NCBI RefSeq assembly: GCF_001544835.2
Contig: NZ_FCNX02000015.1
Span: forward strand, 62,001-126,000
DNA: 64,000 bases
Source: Caballeronia fortuita
GTDB taxonomy: Bacteria; Pseudomonadota; Gammaproteobacteria; Burkholderiales; Burkholderiaceae
Direction of reading: 5' to 3'
Each line of letters starts with the position of its first letter. The first letter of the stretch is position 1. The notes beneath the pieces were generated by a model, which had not been told where the DNA came from, did no database searches, and saw only the letters and a program-made list of their open reading frames with translations. A program made the position numbers and the translations under genes. Shown here piece after piece: positions 26,591 through 35,954 of the stretch.

Positions 26591-27544
26591 TCACTTGACA
26601 TCGACCCAGGCCATCTGTGTGCCGTCGCCCATCAGGAAGGCGCGATTCGCTTCGGCCGCCGCGCGCAGGTAGTCCCATACGGCAGTGATGCGCTTCAGCT
26701 TGCGCAAGTCCTCGCGGCAGGACAGATAGAACGCGCGCGTCACGACGATATCGTCGGGCAGCACCGGCACGAAACGTGGATCGGGCGAGGTCATGAAGCA
26801 CGGCAGGATTGCGAGCGCGCGGCCCTGCAGCGCAGCGAAGTATTGCGCGATTGCGCTCGTGCTGCGCCAGCGCGACACCGCGCCCGGCACCGCGCGTTCG
26901 AGATACAGCAGTTCGTAGCTGAAAGCGAGATCGTCGATATAGCTCGCGAAACGATGCTTGCGCAGGTCGTCGCTCGTGCGGATCGGCTCGTGCGCGTCGA
27001 GGTATTCGGCGGTCGCGTAGAGCTTGAGCCGGTAGTCGCACAGCTTCGTATAGACGTACTGGCCCTGCTCGGGGCGCTCCAGCGTGACGGCGATATCCGC
27101 CTCGCGCTTCGACAGACTCACGAAATGTGGCACCGGCAGGAGATCGATGGAGATGTTCGGATGCGCGTCCTGAAAGCGTGCGAGTTGCGGCGCGAGGAAG
27201 AAGCAGCCGAAGCCTTCCGTCGAGCCTACGCGCACGTGTCCCGACAGCGCGTGGCCCGTATTGGCGATCTGCTCGGTCGCGGACTGCACCGTGGTTTCGA
27301 TCGAATCGACGAAGCCGAGCAGGCGCTGGCCTTCGGCGGTCAGAATGAATCCGCCGCTGCGCGACTTGTCGAACAGAAGCGTGCCGAGCGCGTCTTCGAG
27401 CGCACGCACGCGCCGCGCAACGGTCGTGTAATCGACGCCCAGACGCTTCGCCGCGCCGCTCGCGCGCTGCGTGCGGGCGACTTCGAGAAAGAATCGCAGG
27501 TCGTCCCAGTTGAGACGGGCGAGGTCGAGTTTGGCTGGCTGCAT
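26591..27544 (-). CDS. LysR-family transcriptional regulator
   Basis: 317 residues from the ATG at 27544 (MQPAKLDLARLNWDDLRFFL). The helix-turn-helix is at residues 12-70 (GAAKRLGVDYTTVARRVRAL) and the effector domain follows. Further in-frame ATGs exist up to 27613, but the DNA there carries a 10-base direct repeat that looks regulatory, so I prefer the short form; no start has a good ribosome site. The VDYTTVARRVRALE helix is the variant seen in LysR proteins beside amino-acid and aldehyde dehydrogenase genes. It is divergent from mmsAB and probably controls it. Confidence 0.88.
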   Translation of the reverse strand: MQPAKLDLARLNWDDLRFFLEVARTQRASGAAKRLGVDYTTVARRVRALEDALGTLLFDKSRSGGFILTAEGQRLLGFVDSIETTVQSATEQIANTGHALSGHVRVGSTEGFGCFFLAPQLARFQDAHPNISIDLLPVPHFVSLSKREADIAVTLERPEQGQYVYTKLCDYRLKLYATAEYLDAHEPIRTSDDLRKHRFASYIDDLAFSYELLYLERAVPGAVSRWRSTSAIAQYFAALQGRALAILPCFMTSPDPRFVPVLPDDIVVTRAFYLSCREDLRKLKRITAVWDYLRAAAEANRAFLMGDGTQMAWVDVK

Positions 27545-27550
27545 GGCGTT

Positions 27551-27602
27551 TTTTTGCATATCGATCGGGTATTTTTCTAGTGCCATGATGGATTTTTGCA
27601 TA
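27551..27602. promoter_or_regulatory. Direct repeat TTTTTGCATA upstream of the LysR gene and mmsAB
   Basis: TTTTTGCATA occurs at 27551-27560 and again at 27593-27602, 42 bases apart, which is about four helical turns. It lies in the divergent region between the regulator and mmsA. Equal-phase repeats of this kind often bind one regulator twice; no further evidence. Confidence 0.35.
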
Positions 27603-27748
27603 ACTATACTCAAGGAAACGAGCGTGCCGCGCTGCGCGCCGATTTCTTATAAACGGAGACGACATGCCTTTCCCTTCGGCGCCGCATCGGCGCTCCGTCC
27701 GCGCGTCTTCGTCCCTCTTCGTGGCAACTCATCCAAAAGGAGTGACTC

Positions 27749-29273
27749 GTGAATATCGCTGCTGAACATCCGGCGCAGAGTGCGACCGTCCGTACGGCGA
27801 AACTGCTCATCGACGGCGAATTCGTCGATTCGAAGTCGACGGAGTGGCGCGACATCGTCAATCCCGCGACGCAGGAAGTCGTCGGCCGCGTGCCGTTCGC
27901 GACGATGGACGAAGTGAGTGCCGCAGTCGCCGCAGCGCACAAGGCGTTTCAGACGTGGCGCACGACGCCGCTGGGCACGCGGATGCGCCTCATGCTCAAG
28001 TTTCAGGATCTCGTGCGCCAGAACCAGAAGCGCATCGCCCAGACGCTGACCGCGGAGCAGGGCAAGACGCTCGCCGATGCCGAAGGCGACATCTTTCGCG
28101 GCCTCGAAGTCGTGGAACACGCTTGCTCGATCAGCACCTTGCAGCAAGGCGAATTCTCCGAAAACGTCGCGGGCGGCGTCGATACCTACACGTTGCGTCA
28201 GCCGATCGGCGTGTGCGCGGGCATCACGCCGTTCAGCGATGATCCCGCTGTGGATGTTCCCGATGGCGATCGTCTGCGGCAACACCTTCGTGCTGAAGCC
28301 GTCCGAGCAGGATCCGCTTTCGACGATGGAACTCGTCGAACTCGCGCTCGAGGCGGGCGTGCCGGCGGGCGTGCTGAACGTCGTGCATGGCGGCAAGGAA
28401 GTGGTCGATGCGATCTGCACGCATCCGGACATCAAGGCGATCTCGTTCGTCGGCTCGACGGCCGTCGGCACGCACGTCTACAACCTCGCGAGCCAGCACG
28501 GCAAGCGCGTGCAGTCGATGATGGGCGCGAAGAATCACGCCGTCGTGCTGCCCGACGCGAACAAGGAGCAGACGCTCAACGCCCTTGCGGGCGCGGGCTT
28601 CGGCGCCGCGGGTCAGCGCTGCATGGCGACATCGGTGGCGGTGTTCGTCGGGGCTTCGAAGGACTGGGTGCCGGAACTCGTCGAGAAGGCGAAGACGCTC
28701 AAGGTCAACGGCGGCACGGAGCCGAACACGGATGTCGGCCCGGTCGTGTCGAAGGCGGCGAAGGAGCGCATTCTCGGGCTGATCGGGAAGGGCGTGGAAG
28801 AGGGCGCGACGCTCGCGCTCGATGGCCGGGATATCGACGTCAAGGGCTACGAGCGCGGCAACTTCATCGGCCCGACGATCTTCACGAATGTCGATACGAA
28901 CATGTCGATCTACAAGACGGAAATCTTCGGCCCGGTGCTGTGCGTGCTGCAGGCCGATACGCTCGACGACGCCATCGCGCTCGTCAACCGCAATCCGATG
29001 GGCAACGGCGTCGGCCTCTTCACGCAAAGCGGCGCGGCGGCGCGCAAGTTCCAGAGCGAGATCGATATTGGCCAGGTCGGCATCAACATTCCGATTCCGG
29101 TGCCGGTGCCCGCGTTCAGCTTCACGGGCTCGCGCGGCTCCAAGCTCGGCGATCTCGGCCCGTACGGCAAGCAGGTCGTGCAGTTCTACACGCAGACGAA
29201 AACGGTCACCGCGCGCTGGTTCGACGACGCCACCGTGAATGACGGCGTCAACACGACCATCTCGCTTCGCTAA
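27749..29273 (+). pseudogene. mmsA: Methylmalonate-semialdehyde dehydrogenase (CoA-acylating), frameshifted
   Basis: GTG start after AAAAGGAG. Codons up to about 28235 read as MmsA residues 1-162 (…GVCAGITPF). From 28236 the correct continuation (MIPLWMFPMAIVCGNTFVLK…) is in another frame and runs to the stop at 29273, with the catalytic Cys in GAAGQRCMATS. The family has ITPFNFPAMIPLW here; the bases for N-F-P (eight in all) are missing. The original frame stays open by chance to 29242, giving a misleading 497-codon ORF. The lost Asn is the oxyanion-hole residue of aldehyde dehydrogenases. MmsA converts (methyl)malonate semialdehyde to propionyl- or acetyl-CoA in valine and inositol breakdown. 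Real mutation or base-calling error is undecided. Confidence 0.88.
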
Positions 29274-29286
29274 CGGGAGATTGCTC

Positions 29287-30183
29287 ATGCGAATCGGCTT
29301 CGTTGGTCTGGGTCACATGGGCGGTCCGATGGCCGCCAATCTCCTGAAGGCCGGTCACGCGGTGACGGCGTTCGATCTCGTGCAGGACGCGCTCGACGCG
29401 GCGAAGGCGGCGGGCGCGACGCTCGCCGCGTCGCCGCGCGCGGCGGTCGAGGACGCGGAAGTCGTCATCACGATGCTGCCTGCCGCGCAGCACGTGAAGG
29501 CGGTCTATCTGAGCGACGACGGCGTGCTCGCGGGCGTCGCGAAGGGCGTTCCGCTCGTCGACAGCAGCACGATCGATCCCGCGACGGCGAAACTCATCGG
29601 GGAAGCGGCGGCAAAGCAGGGCAATCCGTTCGCGGATGCGCCGGTTTCGGGCGGCGTAGTCGGCGCGCAGGCGGGCACGCTCACATTCATGGTCGGCGCG
29701 GACGAAACGCTTTTCGAAACGTTGCGTCCGGTTTTAGCCGGAATGGGAAAGAATATGGTGCGATGCGGCGAAACCGGCACCGGCCAGATCGCGAAGATCT
29801 GCAATAACCTGCTACTCGGGATTTCCATGATCGGCGTCGCCGAAGCGATGAAACTCGGTGAAACGCTCGGCATCGATCCGGTGAAACTGGCAAGCATTAT
29901 CAATACGTCGACGGGGCGTTGCTGGAGTTCGGATACGTGTAATCCCTATCCGGGCATCGTTGAAACGGCGCCGGCGTCGCGTGGCTATTCCGGCGGATTC
30001 GGCGCGGATTTGATGCTGAAGGATCTCGGTTTAGCCGTCGATGCGGCGCGCAGCGCGAAGCAGCCTGTTTTCATGGGCGCGCTGGCACAACAGTTGTATC
30101 AGTCGATGAGCCAGCAAGGGCTCGGCGGACTCGATTTTTCGGGCATCATCAAGCTATACGCGAAGCAATCGGGCGCTGATTAG
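29287..30183 (+). CDS. mmsB: 3-hydroxyisobutyrate dehydrogenase
   Basis: 298 residues. The NAD motif GFVGLGHMGGPMAANLLKAG begins at residue 4, substrate-binding DAPVSGGVVGAQAGTL lies near 120 and the catalytic Lys is in GQIAKICNNLLLG near 170. The C-terminal YSGGFGADLMLKDLGLA is typical. It oxidises 3-hydroxyisobutyrate to methylmalonate semialdehyde, the substrate of the broken mmsA product directly upstream (13 bases between stop and start). If mmsA is truly dead, this step would yield an intermediate without its usual next enzyme here. Confidence 0.93.
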   Translation: MRIGFVGLGHMGGPMAANLLKAGHAVTAFDLVQDALDAAKAAGATLAASPRAAVEDAEVVITMLPAAQHVKAVYLSDDGVLAGVAKGVPLVDSSTIDPATAKLIGEAAAKQGNPFADAPVSGGVVGAQAGTLTFMVGADETLFETLRPVLAGMGKNMVRCGETGTGQIAKICNNLLLGISMIGVAEAMKLGETLGIDPVKLASIINTSTGRCWSSDTCNPYPGIVETAPASRGYSGGFGADLMLKDLGLAVDAARSAKQPVFMGALAQQLYQSMSQQGLGGLDFSGIIKLYAKQSGAD

Positions 30184-30448
30184 AATTTGCAGACTTTAGG
30201 AAATTGGCATACACGCGCACGTCGATTCGCCGGCCCGGAAATAACTGCTTTATTCAGTTGCACTGCACAACGCATCGCGCAACTCCTTAGCGGAAGCGAT
30301 CATCGGGAATACGATGATTCGCTTTCCCGAAAATTGTCCTATTCTGAAAGCACGACGCCCGTGTGCCGTTCGATCAGAACGCTCCGGTTTGCGCCACGGT
30401 GCAGGTAGAACGCCCGTCGTTTTCGGGCAATCAGATGAGGAGTACGCG

Positions 30449-30805
30449 ATGCAAGTAACACGTCACTTAAATATGGAGTTGCGGCACGCCACGGTGCCGA
30501 CTTATGTAGCCAGCTATTTCTTCCCGTTGCTGCTATTGGCATACGAAGCTTGGCGAGTGGGGTCTTGGGTCGCGGTGAACGGCTTCAACTTCATGAACTT
30601 CAACTCAATGGGTTACGAGTTCGCGTTGATGATCGCCGTGTTTTGCATGCAGGTTATCGTGGAAATCGCGTTCCTCGCGGGCGCCGTGCTGACCAAGCAC
30701 AAGGACGTTGGCCATCGGCTGGCGAATCTGTCGCTGGGGCTTTTCTGCTCGCTCGTCGTGCTGGGTTTCGACCTTGCGCTGCAATACGGTCTGAGCGGAA
30801 GCTGA
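30449..30805 (+). CDS. Small membrane protein, function unknown
   Basis: 118 residues from the ATG at 30449, preceded by GAGGAG. Three hydrophobic segments are visible: YVASYFFPLLLLAYEAW, ALMIAVFCMQVIVEIAFLAGAVL and LSLGLFCSLVVLGFDLAL. The loop VNGFNFMNFNSMGYEF is unusual in its Asn/Phe content. The upstream 260 bases are AT-richer than the neighbours. No family recognised. A terminator follows the gene. Confidence 0.65.
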   Translation: MQVTRHLNMELRHATVPTYVASYFFPLLLLAYEAWRVGSWVAVNGFNFMNFNSMGYEFALMIAVFCMQVIVEIAFLAGAVLTKHKDVGHRLANLSLGLFCSLVVLGFDLALQYGLSGS

Positions 30806-30842
30806 TCGGTCGCGGTTCCGATCTTTGATTCGGAAGACGAAG

Positions 30843-30870
30843 CGCCGGTTGTTCGCAACCGGCGTTTTCT
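30843..30870. terminator. Terminator with UUCG tetraloop between convergent genes
   Basis: A perfect 9-bp stem (CGCCGGTTG at 30843-30851, CAACCGGCG at 30856-30864) with a TTCG loop is followed by TTTTCT on the plus strand. It ends the small membrane protein gene; the stop of the convergent dehydrogenase gene is a few bases beyond it. Confidence 0.85.
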
Positions 30871-30876
30871 ATTGGT

Positions 30877-32313
30877 CTAGCAGCCTGCGGCGCTTGGAAG
30901 GGCGGGCGGTGTTTCGGACCTCTCCTCGTAGCACTTCCGATCCGCATCCTTGAGCGCGCTGCGCAAGCCTTCTTCCACGACCGGATGGTAGAACGGCAGC
31001 TTGAGCGCTTCATCGAGCGTCAACTCCAGTTGCAGCGCCCACGCGAGCAGATGGCCCAGGTGCTCCATCGCCGGACCGCAGCCTTGCGCCCCCCGCAACT
31101 TGCCGGTTTTCGCGTCGGCGTACACATGCAGCAGGCCGCGATTCTGCCGCATCACGCGGCTTCGGCCCTGGTCCTCGAACGACACTTCGCCGGTCACGGT
31201 CATCTGCCTGTCGAGATCGTCGTACGATCGACCGACGATCGCCACCTGCGGCTCGCAGAACACGATCGAGAACGGCACCTTGCGCTTGACCGGCTGCACG
31301 TCGGGGAAGCGCGCGGCGTTGTCGCCCGCGAGCTTGCCTTCGTCGGCGGCGTCGTGCAGCCAGGGGCGCGTGCCGTCGCAATCGCCGGCGACGAAGATTG
31401 CGCTGGTGCCGCACTGCATCGTCGATTCGTCGAAGGTCGGCACGCCCTTATCGTTTAGTTCGATGCCCGCGTTTTCCAGCGCGAGCGGCTTCAGATTCGG
31501 CGCGCGGCCCGTCGCGGCGAGCACGAGGTCGAAGCGTTCCACGTGCGCCGTGCCGTCACGCGCGGTGAAGCGCAGCGTCGGCTGGCCGTCTTCGAGCGAC
31601 ATCGCGTCGAACTTCGCGTCGGGATCGAAATAGAACTCGTCGGCGAGGGCGTCGATGAGCGCGTCGCGTACCGGTTTATCCGTGATCGCGCCCGCGCTGC
31701 CGCCTTTGCCGAATATGAAGATGTCGATGTCGAGCCGCGCGAGCGCTTGCCCCAGTTCCAGCGCGATCGGTCCCGCGCCGAACACGGCGATCCGCTTCGG
31801 CAGCGTGCGCAGATCGAACAGGTCGTCGCTCGTGATGAGCTTGTCGCCGAAGACCTTCAGCTCGTCGGGCACGCTCGGCGCGGCGCCCGTCGCGATCACG
31901 ACGCTCTTTGCTTCGACGCGCGTATCGTCGCCGACGAGCAGGCGCGTCGGCGACTCGAAGCGCGCCTGCCCGCGCAGCAACATGCCGCCCGGCAGCGCGC
32001 GCACTTCGTCGAGCACGCCTTTGACGAAGTGATCGCGTTCGCGCCGCACGTAATCGAGCACTCGCGCGTGGTCGGCTTCGAGCGCGTGCGTGCCTTCGAT
32101 ACCGCGCGCGGCGAGCGTATGCGCGTCGTGCAGGCCGTTCGCCGCCGCGAGCAGCAGCTTCGACGGCATGCAGCCGACGCGCGCGCAGGTCGTGCCCAGT
32201 TCGCCGCTCTCGATCAGCACCGCGCTCGCGCCTGCGAGCCGCGCCGCGCGAAATGCGGCCATGCCCGCCGTGCCGGCCCCGATCACGGCGACGTCTACTT
32301 TGATTTCGTTCAT
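30877..32313 (-). CDS. lpdA: Dihydrolipoyl dehydrogenase (FAD pyridine-nucleotide disulfide oxidoreductase)
   Basis: 478 residues. The FAD motif VIGAGTAGMAAFRAAR starts at residue 9, the redox pair is in TTCARVGCMPSKLLL (CxxxxC), the NAD-binding IAVFGAGPIALELGQAL near 180, the second FAD motif IFVAGDCDGTRPW near 305, and the catalytic His-Glu pair in FYHPVVEEGLRS near the end. No lipoyl domain. It reoxidises dihydrolipoamide of 2-oxoacid dehydrogenases, but no E1 or E2 genes lie nearby. It follows an SDR gene by 13 bases, downstream of the glycogen genes. The substitution CARVGC for the usual CLNVGC suggests a specialised paralogue. Confidence 0.88.
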   Translation of the reverse strand: MNEIKVDVAVIGAGTAGMAAFRAARLAGASAVLIESGELGTTCARVGCMPSKLLLAAANGLHDAHTLAARGIEGTHALEADHARVLDYVRRERDHFVKGVLDEVRALPGGMLLRGQARFESPTRLLVGDDTRVEAKSVVIATGAAPSVPDELKVFGDKLITSDDLFDLRTLPKRIAVFGAGPIALELGQALARLDIDIFIFGKGGSAGAITDKPVRDALIDALADEFYFDPDAKFDAMSLEDGQPTLRFTARDGTAHVERFDLVLAATGRAPNLKPLALENAGIELNDKGVPTFDESTMQCGTSAIFVAGDCDGTRPWLHDAADEGKLAGDNAARFPDVQPVKRKVPFSIVFCEPQVAIVGRSYDDLDRQMTVTGEVSFEDQGRSRVMRQNRGLLHVYADAKTGKLRGAQGCGPAMEHLGHLLAWALQLELTLDEALKLPFYHPVVEEGLRSALKDADRKCYEERSETPPALPSAAGC

Positions 32314-32326
32314 TTTTATCCTGCTG

Positions 32327-33127
32327 TCAGCCGTTATCCGCGAATCCCGGATACAGCGTCATGCCGCCATCGACGAAAAGCGTGGTGCCGACGACATAAT
32401 CGCTTTCGTCCGACGCGAGCCACACCGCCGCGCGGCCGATATCCTCGACTTCTCCCACGCGCCCGTAGGGAATCAAAGTGAGCAGCTTGTCGAGCTTTTC
32501 CTGTGTGTCCCACGCGTCCTTGTTGATCGGCGTGCGGATCGCGCCCGGCGCGATGCCGTTCACGCGGACGCGCTGCGGCGCGACTTCCTGCGCGATCGTC
32601 TTCATCATCATCTGAATGCCGCCTTTGGACGCCGCGTAGTTCACGTGTCCCGCCCACGGAATGACTTCGTGCACGGAACTCATGCAGATGATCTTCCCGA
32701 GCGCCTTCGATACATCGCGCATGCCGCGCCGCTCGAACTCGCGCACGGCGCGCTGCGCGGTCAGGAACTGGCCGGTGAGATTCGTTTCGATGACCGTGTT
32801 CCAGTCGGCGAGCGTGAGCGCGGTGAATTTCGCGTCCTTCTGCAGACCCGAATTCGCGACGACGATATCGACGGTGCCGTAGCGTTTCACGACAGCATCG
32901 AACATCGCGTCGATCTGAGCTTCGTCGGATACATCCGCGCCGACGGCGAACGCTTCGCCGCCTTTCGCCGTGATCGCGGCGGCGAGTTGCTCGGCGGGTT
33001 CCGCGTGCGAGTGATAGTTGATGGCGACGTACGCGCCGGCATCGGCGAGCGCGGTCGCGACACCCGTGCCGATGCCCGAACTCGCGCCCGTGACGAGCGC
33101 GATCTGGCCTGCAAGAGGTTTGTGCAT
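32327..33127 (-). CDS. SDR-family oxidoreductase, glucose 1-dehydrogenase-like
   Basis: 266 residues from the ATG at 33127. The Rossmann motif LVTGASSGIGTGVA begins near residue 12, the catalytic Ser lies in IICMSSVHEV, and Tyr/Lys in YAASKGG near 160. GAIRTPINKDAW and VDGGMTLYPGF resemble bacterial glucose 1-dehydrogenases. It would oxidise a sugar or polyol with NAD(P). Position after glgA and before the lipoamide dehydrogenase suggests one transcript, but the metabolic link to glycogen is unclear. Confidence 0.85.
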   Translation of the reverse strand: MHKPLAGQIALVTGASSGIGTGVATALADAGAYVAINYHSHAEPAEQLAAAITAKGGEAFAVGADVSDEAQIDAMFDAVVKRYGTVDIVVANSGLQKDAKFTALTLADWNTVIETNLTGQFLTAQRAVREFERRGMRDVSKALGKIICMSSVHEVIPWAGHVNYAASKGGIQMMMKTIAQEVAPQRVRVNGIAPGAIRTPINKDAWDTQEKLDKLLTLIPYGRVGEVEDIGRAAVWLASDESDYVVGTTLFVDGGMTLYPGFADNG

Positions 33128-33167
33128 AGGGAGTTCTCGTGTGAGGTTTCCCCGCCGATGACGCAAG

Positions 33168-34631
33168 TTACGCGCCCGTCAGTCCCTCATAGACCTCCGC
33201 ATACTTGAGCGCCGCGGCTTCCCAGCCGAAGTTCTGGCCCATGCCGCGCTTTACGACCGCTTTCCAGTCCGAGCGACGCGCCTTCAGCGCGAACGCGCGC
33301 CGGATCGCGCCGACGATGCCCGCGCGATCGAAGGTATCGAAGACGAAGCCGGTCGCAAGTTCGTCGGCGAGATTTTCGAGCGAGCTGTCGACGACGGTAT
33401 CCGCGAGCCCGCCCACGCGATGCACGAGCGGCGGCGAACCGTACGCGAGCGCATAAAGCTGCGTGAGGCCGCACGGCTCGAAGCGCGACGGCACCATCAC
33501 CACGTCGCTGCCCGCGATGATCGAATGCGACAGCGTTTCGTCGAAGCCGAGTTCGACGGCCACCGCGCCCGGATGCGCCGCCGCCGCGTTCTTCATGCCG
33601 GTTTCGAGCGCCGGATCGCCCGTGCCGAGCACGACGAGCTGGCCGCCGCGCTGCACGATATCCGGCACGGCGGACAGCAGCAGATCGAGTCCTTTCTGCT
33701 CGGTCAGACGGCTGACGACGCCGAAGAGCAGTGCGTCGTCGTCTTTCGCGAGACCCATGCGCTCCTGCAGCGCCGCCTTGCATTTCGACTTTCCGCCGAT
33801 CTTCGCCTGCGTGTATTTCGATGCGATGGATTCATCGACTGACGGACTCCAGATCGAATAGTCGACGCCGTTCAGTATCCCGGTGATGTCGTGCGTGCGC
33901 GTCTGCAACAGCCCGTGCAGACCGGCGCCCTGCGTCTGCGTCTGAATTTCGCGCGCGTAAGTCGGACTGACGGTCGTGATGCGATCGGCGTAATACAGGC
34001 CCGCTTTGAGAAACGAAACATGACCGTAGAACTCGACGCCTTCTACTGCGAAGAAATCGCCCGGCAGTTGCAGCGCGCCGAATTCCGACGCCGCAAACGT
34101 GCCTTGATACGCGAGGTTGTGGACGGTCATCACGCTGCCGATCTTCGCCGCGCCGCCGCGCTCGAACGCGCGCAGATACGCCGGCGCGAGACCCGCGTGC
34201 CAGTCGTGCGCGTGGACGATGTGCGGTGTCCACGCCGGATCGGCGCCCGTCGCGATGCGCGCCGCCGCCCAGCCGAGCAGCGCGAAGCGGCGGTCGTTAT
34301 CGGCATATGGGCGATGCGCGGCGTCGAGATACGGATTGCCCGGACGATCGTAGAACTGATCCGCGCGCACCACGTAGACGATCACGCCGTGCGGCTGAAG
34401 CACGCCGCGTTCGAGCCGGATAGTGCCGGCGCCGAACGCGCCACCGAGATCGGCGACCGGTTGCAGATCGTCGAGGCCCGCCAGCACGGCGGGGAAGCCC
34501 GGCAGCACGACGCGCGCGTCCGTGCCCAATTGCGATTGCGCGGGCGGCAACGCGCCGACGACATCGGCGAGCCCGCCCGTTTTCAACAGTGGAAACATCT
34601 CTGCTGCGGCATGCAGCACGCATACGGTCAT
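33168..34631 (-). CDS. glgA: Glycogen synthase (ADP-glucose type)
   Basis: 487 residues, the family length. The N-terminal glucan/ADP-glucose motif is VLHAAAEMFPLLKTGGLADV. The middle has HAHDWHAGLAPAYL and FGVVSRLTEQKGLDLLL, and the C-terminal nucleotide site VMVPSRFEPCGLTQLYALAYG. It extends alpha-1,4-glucan from ADP-glucose made by the GlgC encoded just upstream (48-base gap). Together they form the committed glycogen pathway; no branching enzyme gene is in this stretch. Confidence 0.94.
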   Translation of the reverse strand: MTVCVLHAAAEMFPLLKTGGLADVVGALPPAQSQLGTDARVVLPGFPAVLAGLDDLQPVADLGGAFGAGTIRLERGVLQPHGVIVYVVRADQFYDRPGNPYLDAAHRPYADNDRRFALLGWAAARIATGADPAWTPHIVHAHDWHAGLAPAYLRAFERGGAAKIGSVMTVHNLAYQGTFAASEFGALQLPGDFFAVEGVEFYGHVSFLKAGLYYADRITTVSPTYAREIQTQTQGAGLHGLLQTRTHDITGILNGVDYSIWSPSVDESIASKYTQAKIGGKSKCKAALQERMGLAKDDDALLFGVVSRLTEQKGLDLLLSAVPDIVQRGGQLVVLGTGDPALETGMKNAAAAHPGAVAVELGFDETLSHSIIAGSDVVMVPSRFEPCGLTQLYALAYGSPPLVHRVGGLADTVVDSSLENLADELATGFVFDTFDRAGIVGAIRRAFALKARRSDWKAVVKRGMGQNFGWEAAALKYAEVYEGLTGA

Positions 34632-34679
34632 CGGCGCTCCTGTCCGGTCGATTCGGGTCGATTCGGTTCGTTCAATCGT

Positions 34680-35954
34680 CTAGCGTTGCGACAGGCGCGC
34701 CAGCGCATCGCGCGTAATCAGCGTGACGCCGGACTCCGTGCGGAAGAAGCGTGCGGCGTCGTCGTCCGGATCCTCGCCCACGACGAGTCCTTCGGGCACC
34801 GTGCAGCCGCGGTCGATCACGACCTTCTGCAACCTGCAACTCGGCCCGATGGTCACCTGCGGCAACAAGACTGCCTCATTGATGTTACAGAACGAATGGA
34901 CCCGCACCGCCGACGAAAACACCGACTTCGACACCTGAGACCCCGAGATCACGCAGCCGCCGCAGACGAGCAGATTGGTGATAGCGCCTTGCTGGCCGTT
35001 CAGGTCGCGCACGAACTTGCCGGGCGGCAACTGCTCCTGATTGGTCCAGATCGGCCATTTGCGGTCGTACAGATCGAGCTCCGGAATCGTCGATGCGAGA
35101 TCGAGATTCGCCGACCAGTAGGCGTCGACCGTGCCGACATCGCGCCAGTACGCGGGCGCTTCCGGATCGCTGCTCGAGGTCACGCACGACATGCCGAACG
35201 GATGCGCGATCGCCTTGCCCGTCGTCACGACGCGCGGAATGATGTCCTTGCCGAAGTCGTGATCCGTGTTCGACGTCTCGATATTGTCCTGCAGCATCTC
35301 GTAGAGATACTTCGCGCTGAACACGTAGATGCCCATGCTCGCGAGCGCGATGTCGGGCTTGCCGGGCATTGCGGGCGGATCGGCGGGCTTCTCGAGGAAG
35401 TCGGTCACGCGGCGGTTCTCATCGACGTGCATCACGCCAAACGCGACCGCATCCATGCGCGGCACCTCGATGCAGCCGACCGTGCAATCCGCGCCGCTTT
35501 CGACGTGGTCGAGCACCATGCGCGTGTAATCCATCTTGTAGATGTGATCGCCCGCCAGCACGATCACGAACTCCGGACCGATCGAGCGCACGATATCGAG
35601 ATTCTGGTAGACGGCGTCGGCGGTGCCGCGATACCAGCTCGAATCGACGCGCTGCTGCGCCGGCCAGATGTCGATGAACTCGTTGAACTCGCCGCGCAGG
35701 AAACCCCAGCCGCGCTGCAAGTGGCGGATCAGCGAATGCGCCTTGTACTGCGTGACGACGGCGATGCGGCGGATGCCGGAATTGAGGCAGTTGGACAGCG
35801 CGAAGTCGATGATGCGGTACTTGCCGCCGAAGTGAACGGCCGGCTTCACGCGTTTGTCGGTGAGCGGGCCGAGACGCGTGCCGCGCCCGCCGGCGAGAAC
35901 GATTGCGAGGGTCGACTTCTGCAAATCGGTGCGATTCTTAGACAACGTCTCCAT
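34680..35954 (-). CDS. glgC: Glucose-1-phosphate adenylyltransferase (ADP-glucose pyrophosphorylase)
   Basis: 424 residues. The ATG at 35954 follows a strong CAGGAGGCTGAC ribosome site, so the longer open frame to 36176 is not used. Motifs: VLAGGRGTRLGPLTDKRVKP at residue 20, WYRGTADAVYQNL near 115, FLEKP near 195 and YWRDVGTVDAYWSANLDL near 280, then a left-handed beta-helix tail. It makes ADP-glucose from ATP and glucose-1-phosphate and is the regulated step of glycogen formation. Confidence 0.94.
   Translation of the reverse strand: METLSKNRTDLQKSTLAIVLAGGRGTRLGPLTDKRVKPAVHFGGKYRIIDFALSNCLNSGIRRIAVVTQYKAHSLIRHLQRGWGFLRGEFNEFIDIWPAQQRVDSSWYRGTADAVYQNLDIVRSIGPEFVIVLAGDHIYKMDYTRMVLDHVESGADCTVGCIEVPRMDAVAFGVMHVDENRRVTDFLEKPADPPAMPGKPDIALASMGIYVFSAKYLYEMLQDNIETSNTDHDFGKDIIPRVVTTGKAIAHPFGMSCVTSSSDPEAPAYWRDVGTVDAYWSANLDLASTIPELDLYDRKWPIWTNQEQLPPGKFVRDLNGQQGAITNLLVCGGCVISGSQVSKSVFSSAVRVHSFCNINEAVLLPQVTIGPSCRLQKVVIDRGCTVPEGLVVGEDPDDDAARFFRTESGVTLITRDALARLSQR

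Noticed and set aside
27749..29242. Reading mmsA as one intact 497-residue protein
   Set aside because: After about residue 162 the sequence is Arg/Gly-rich nonsense, while the true MmsA continuation lies in another frame.
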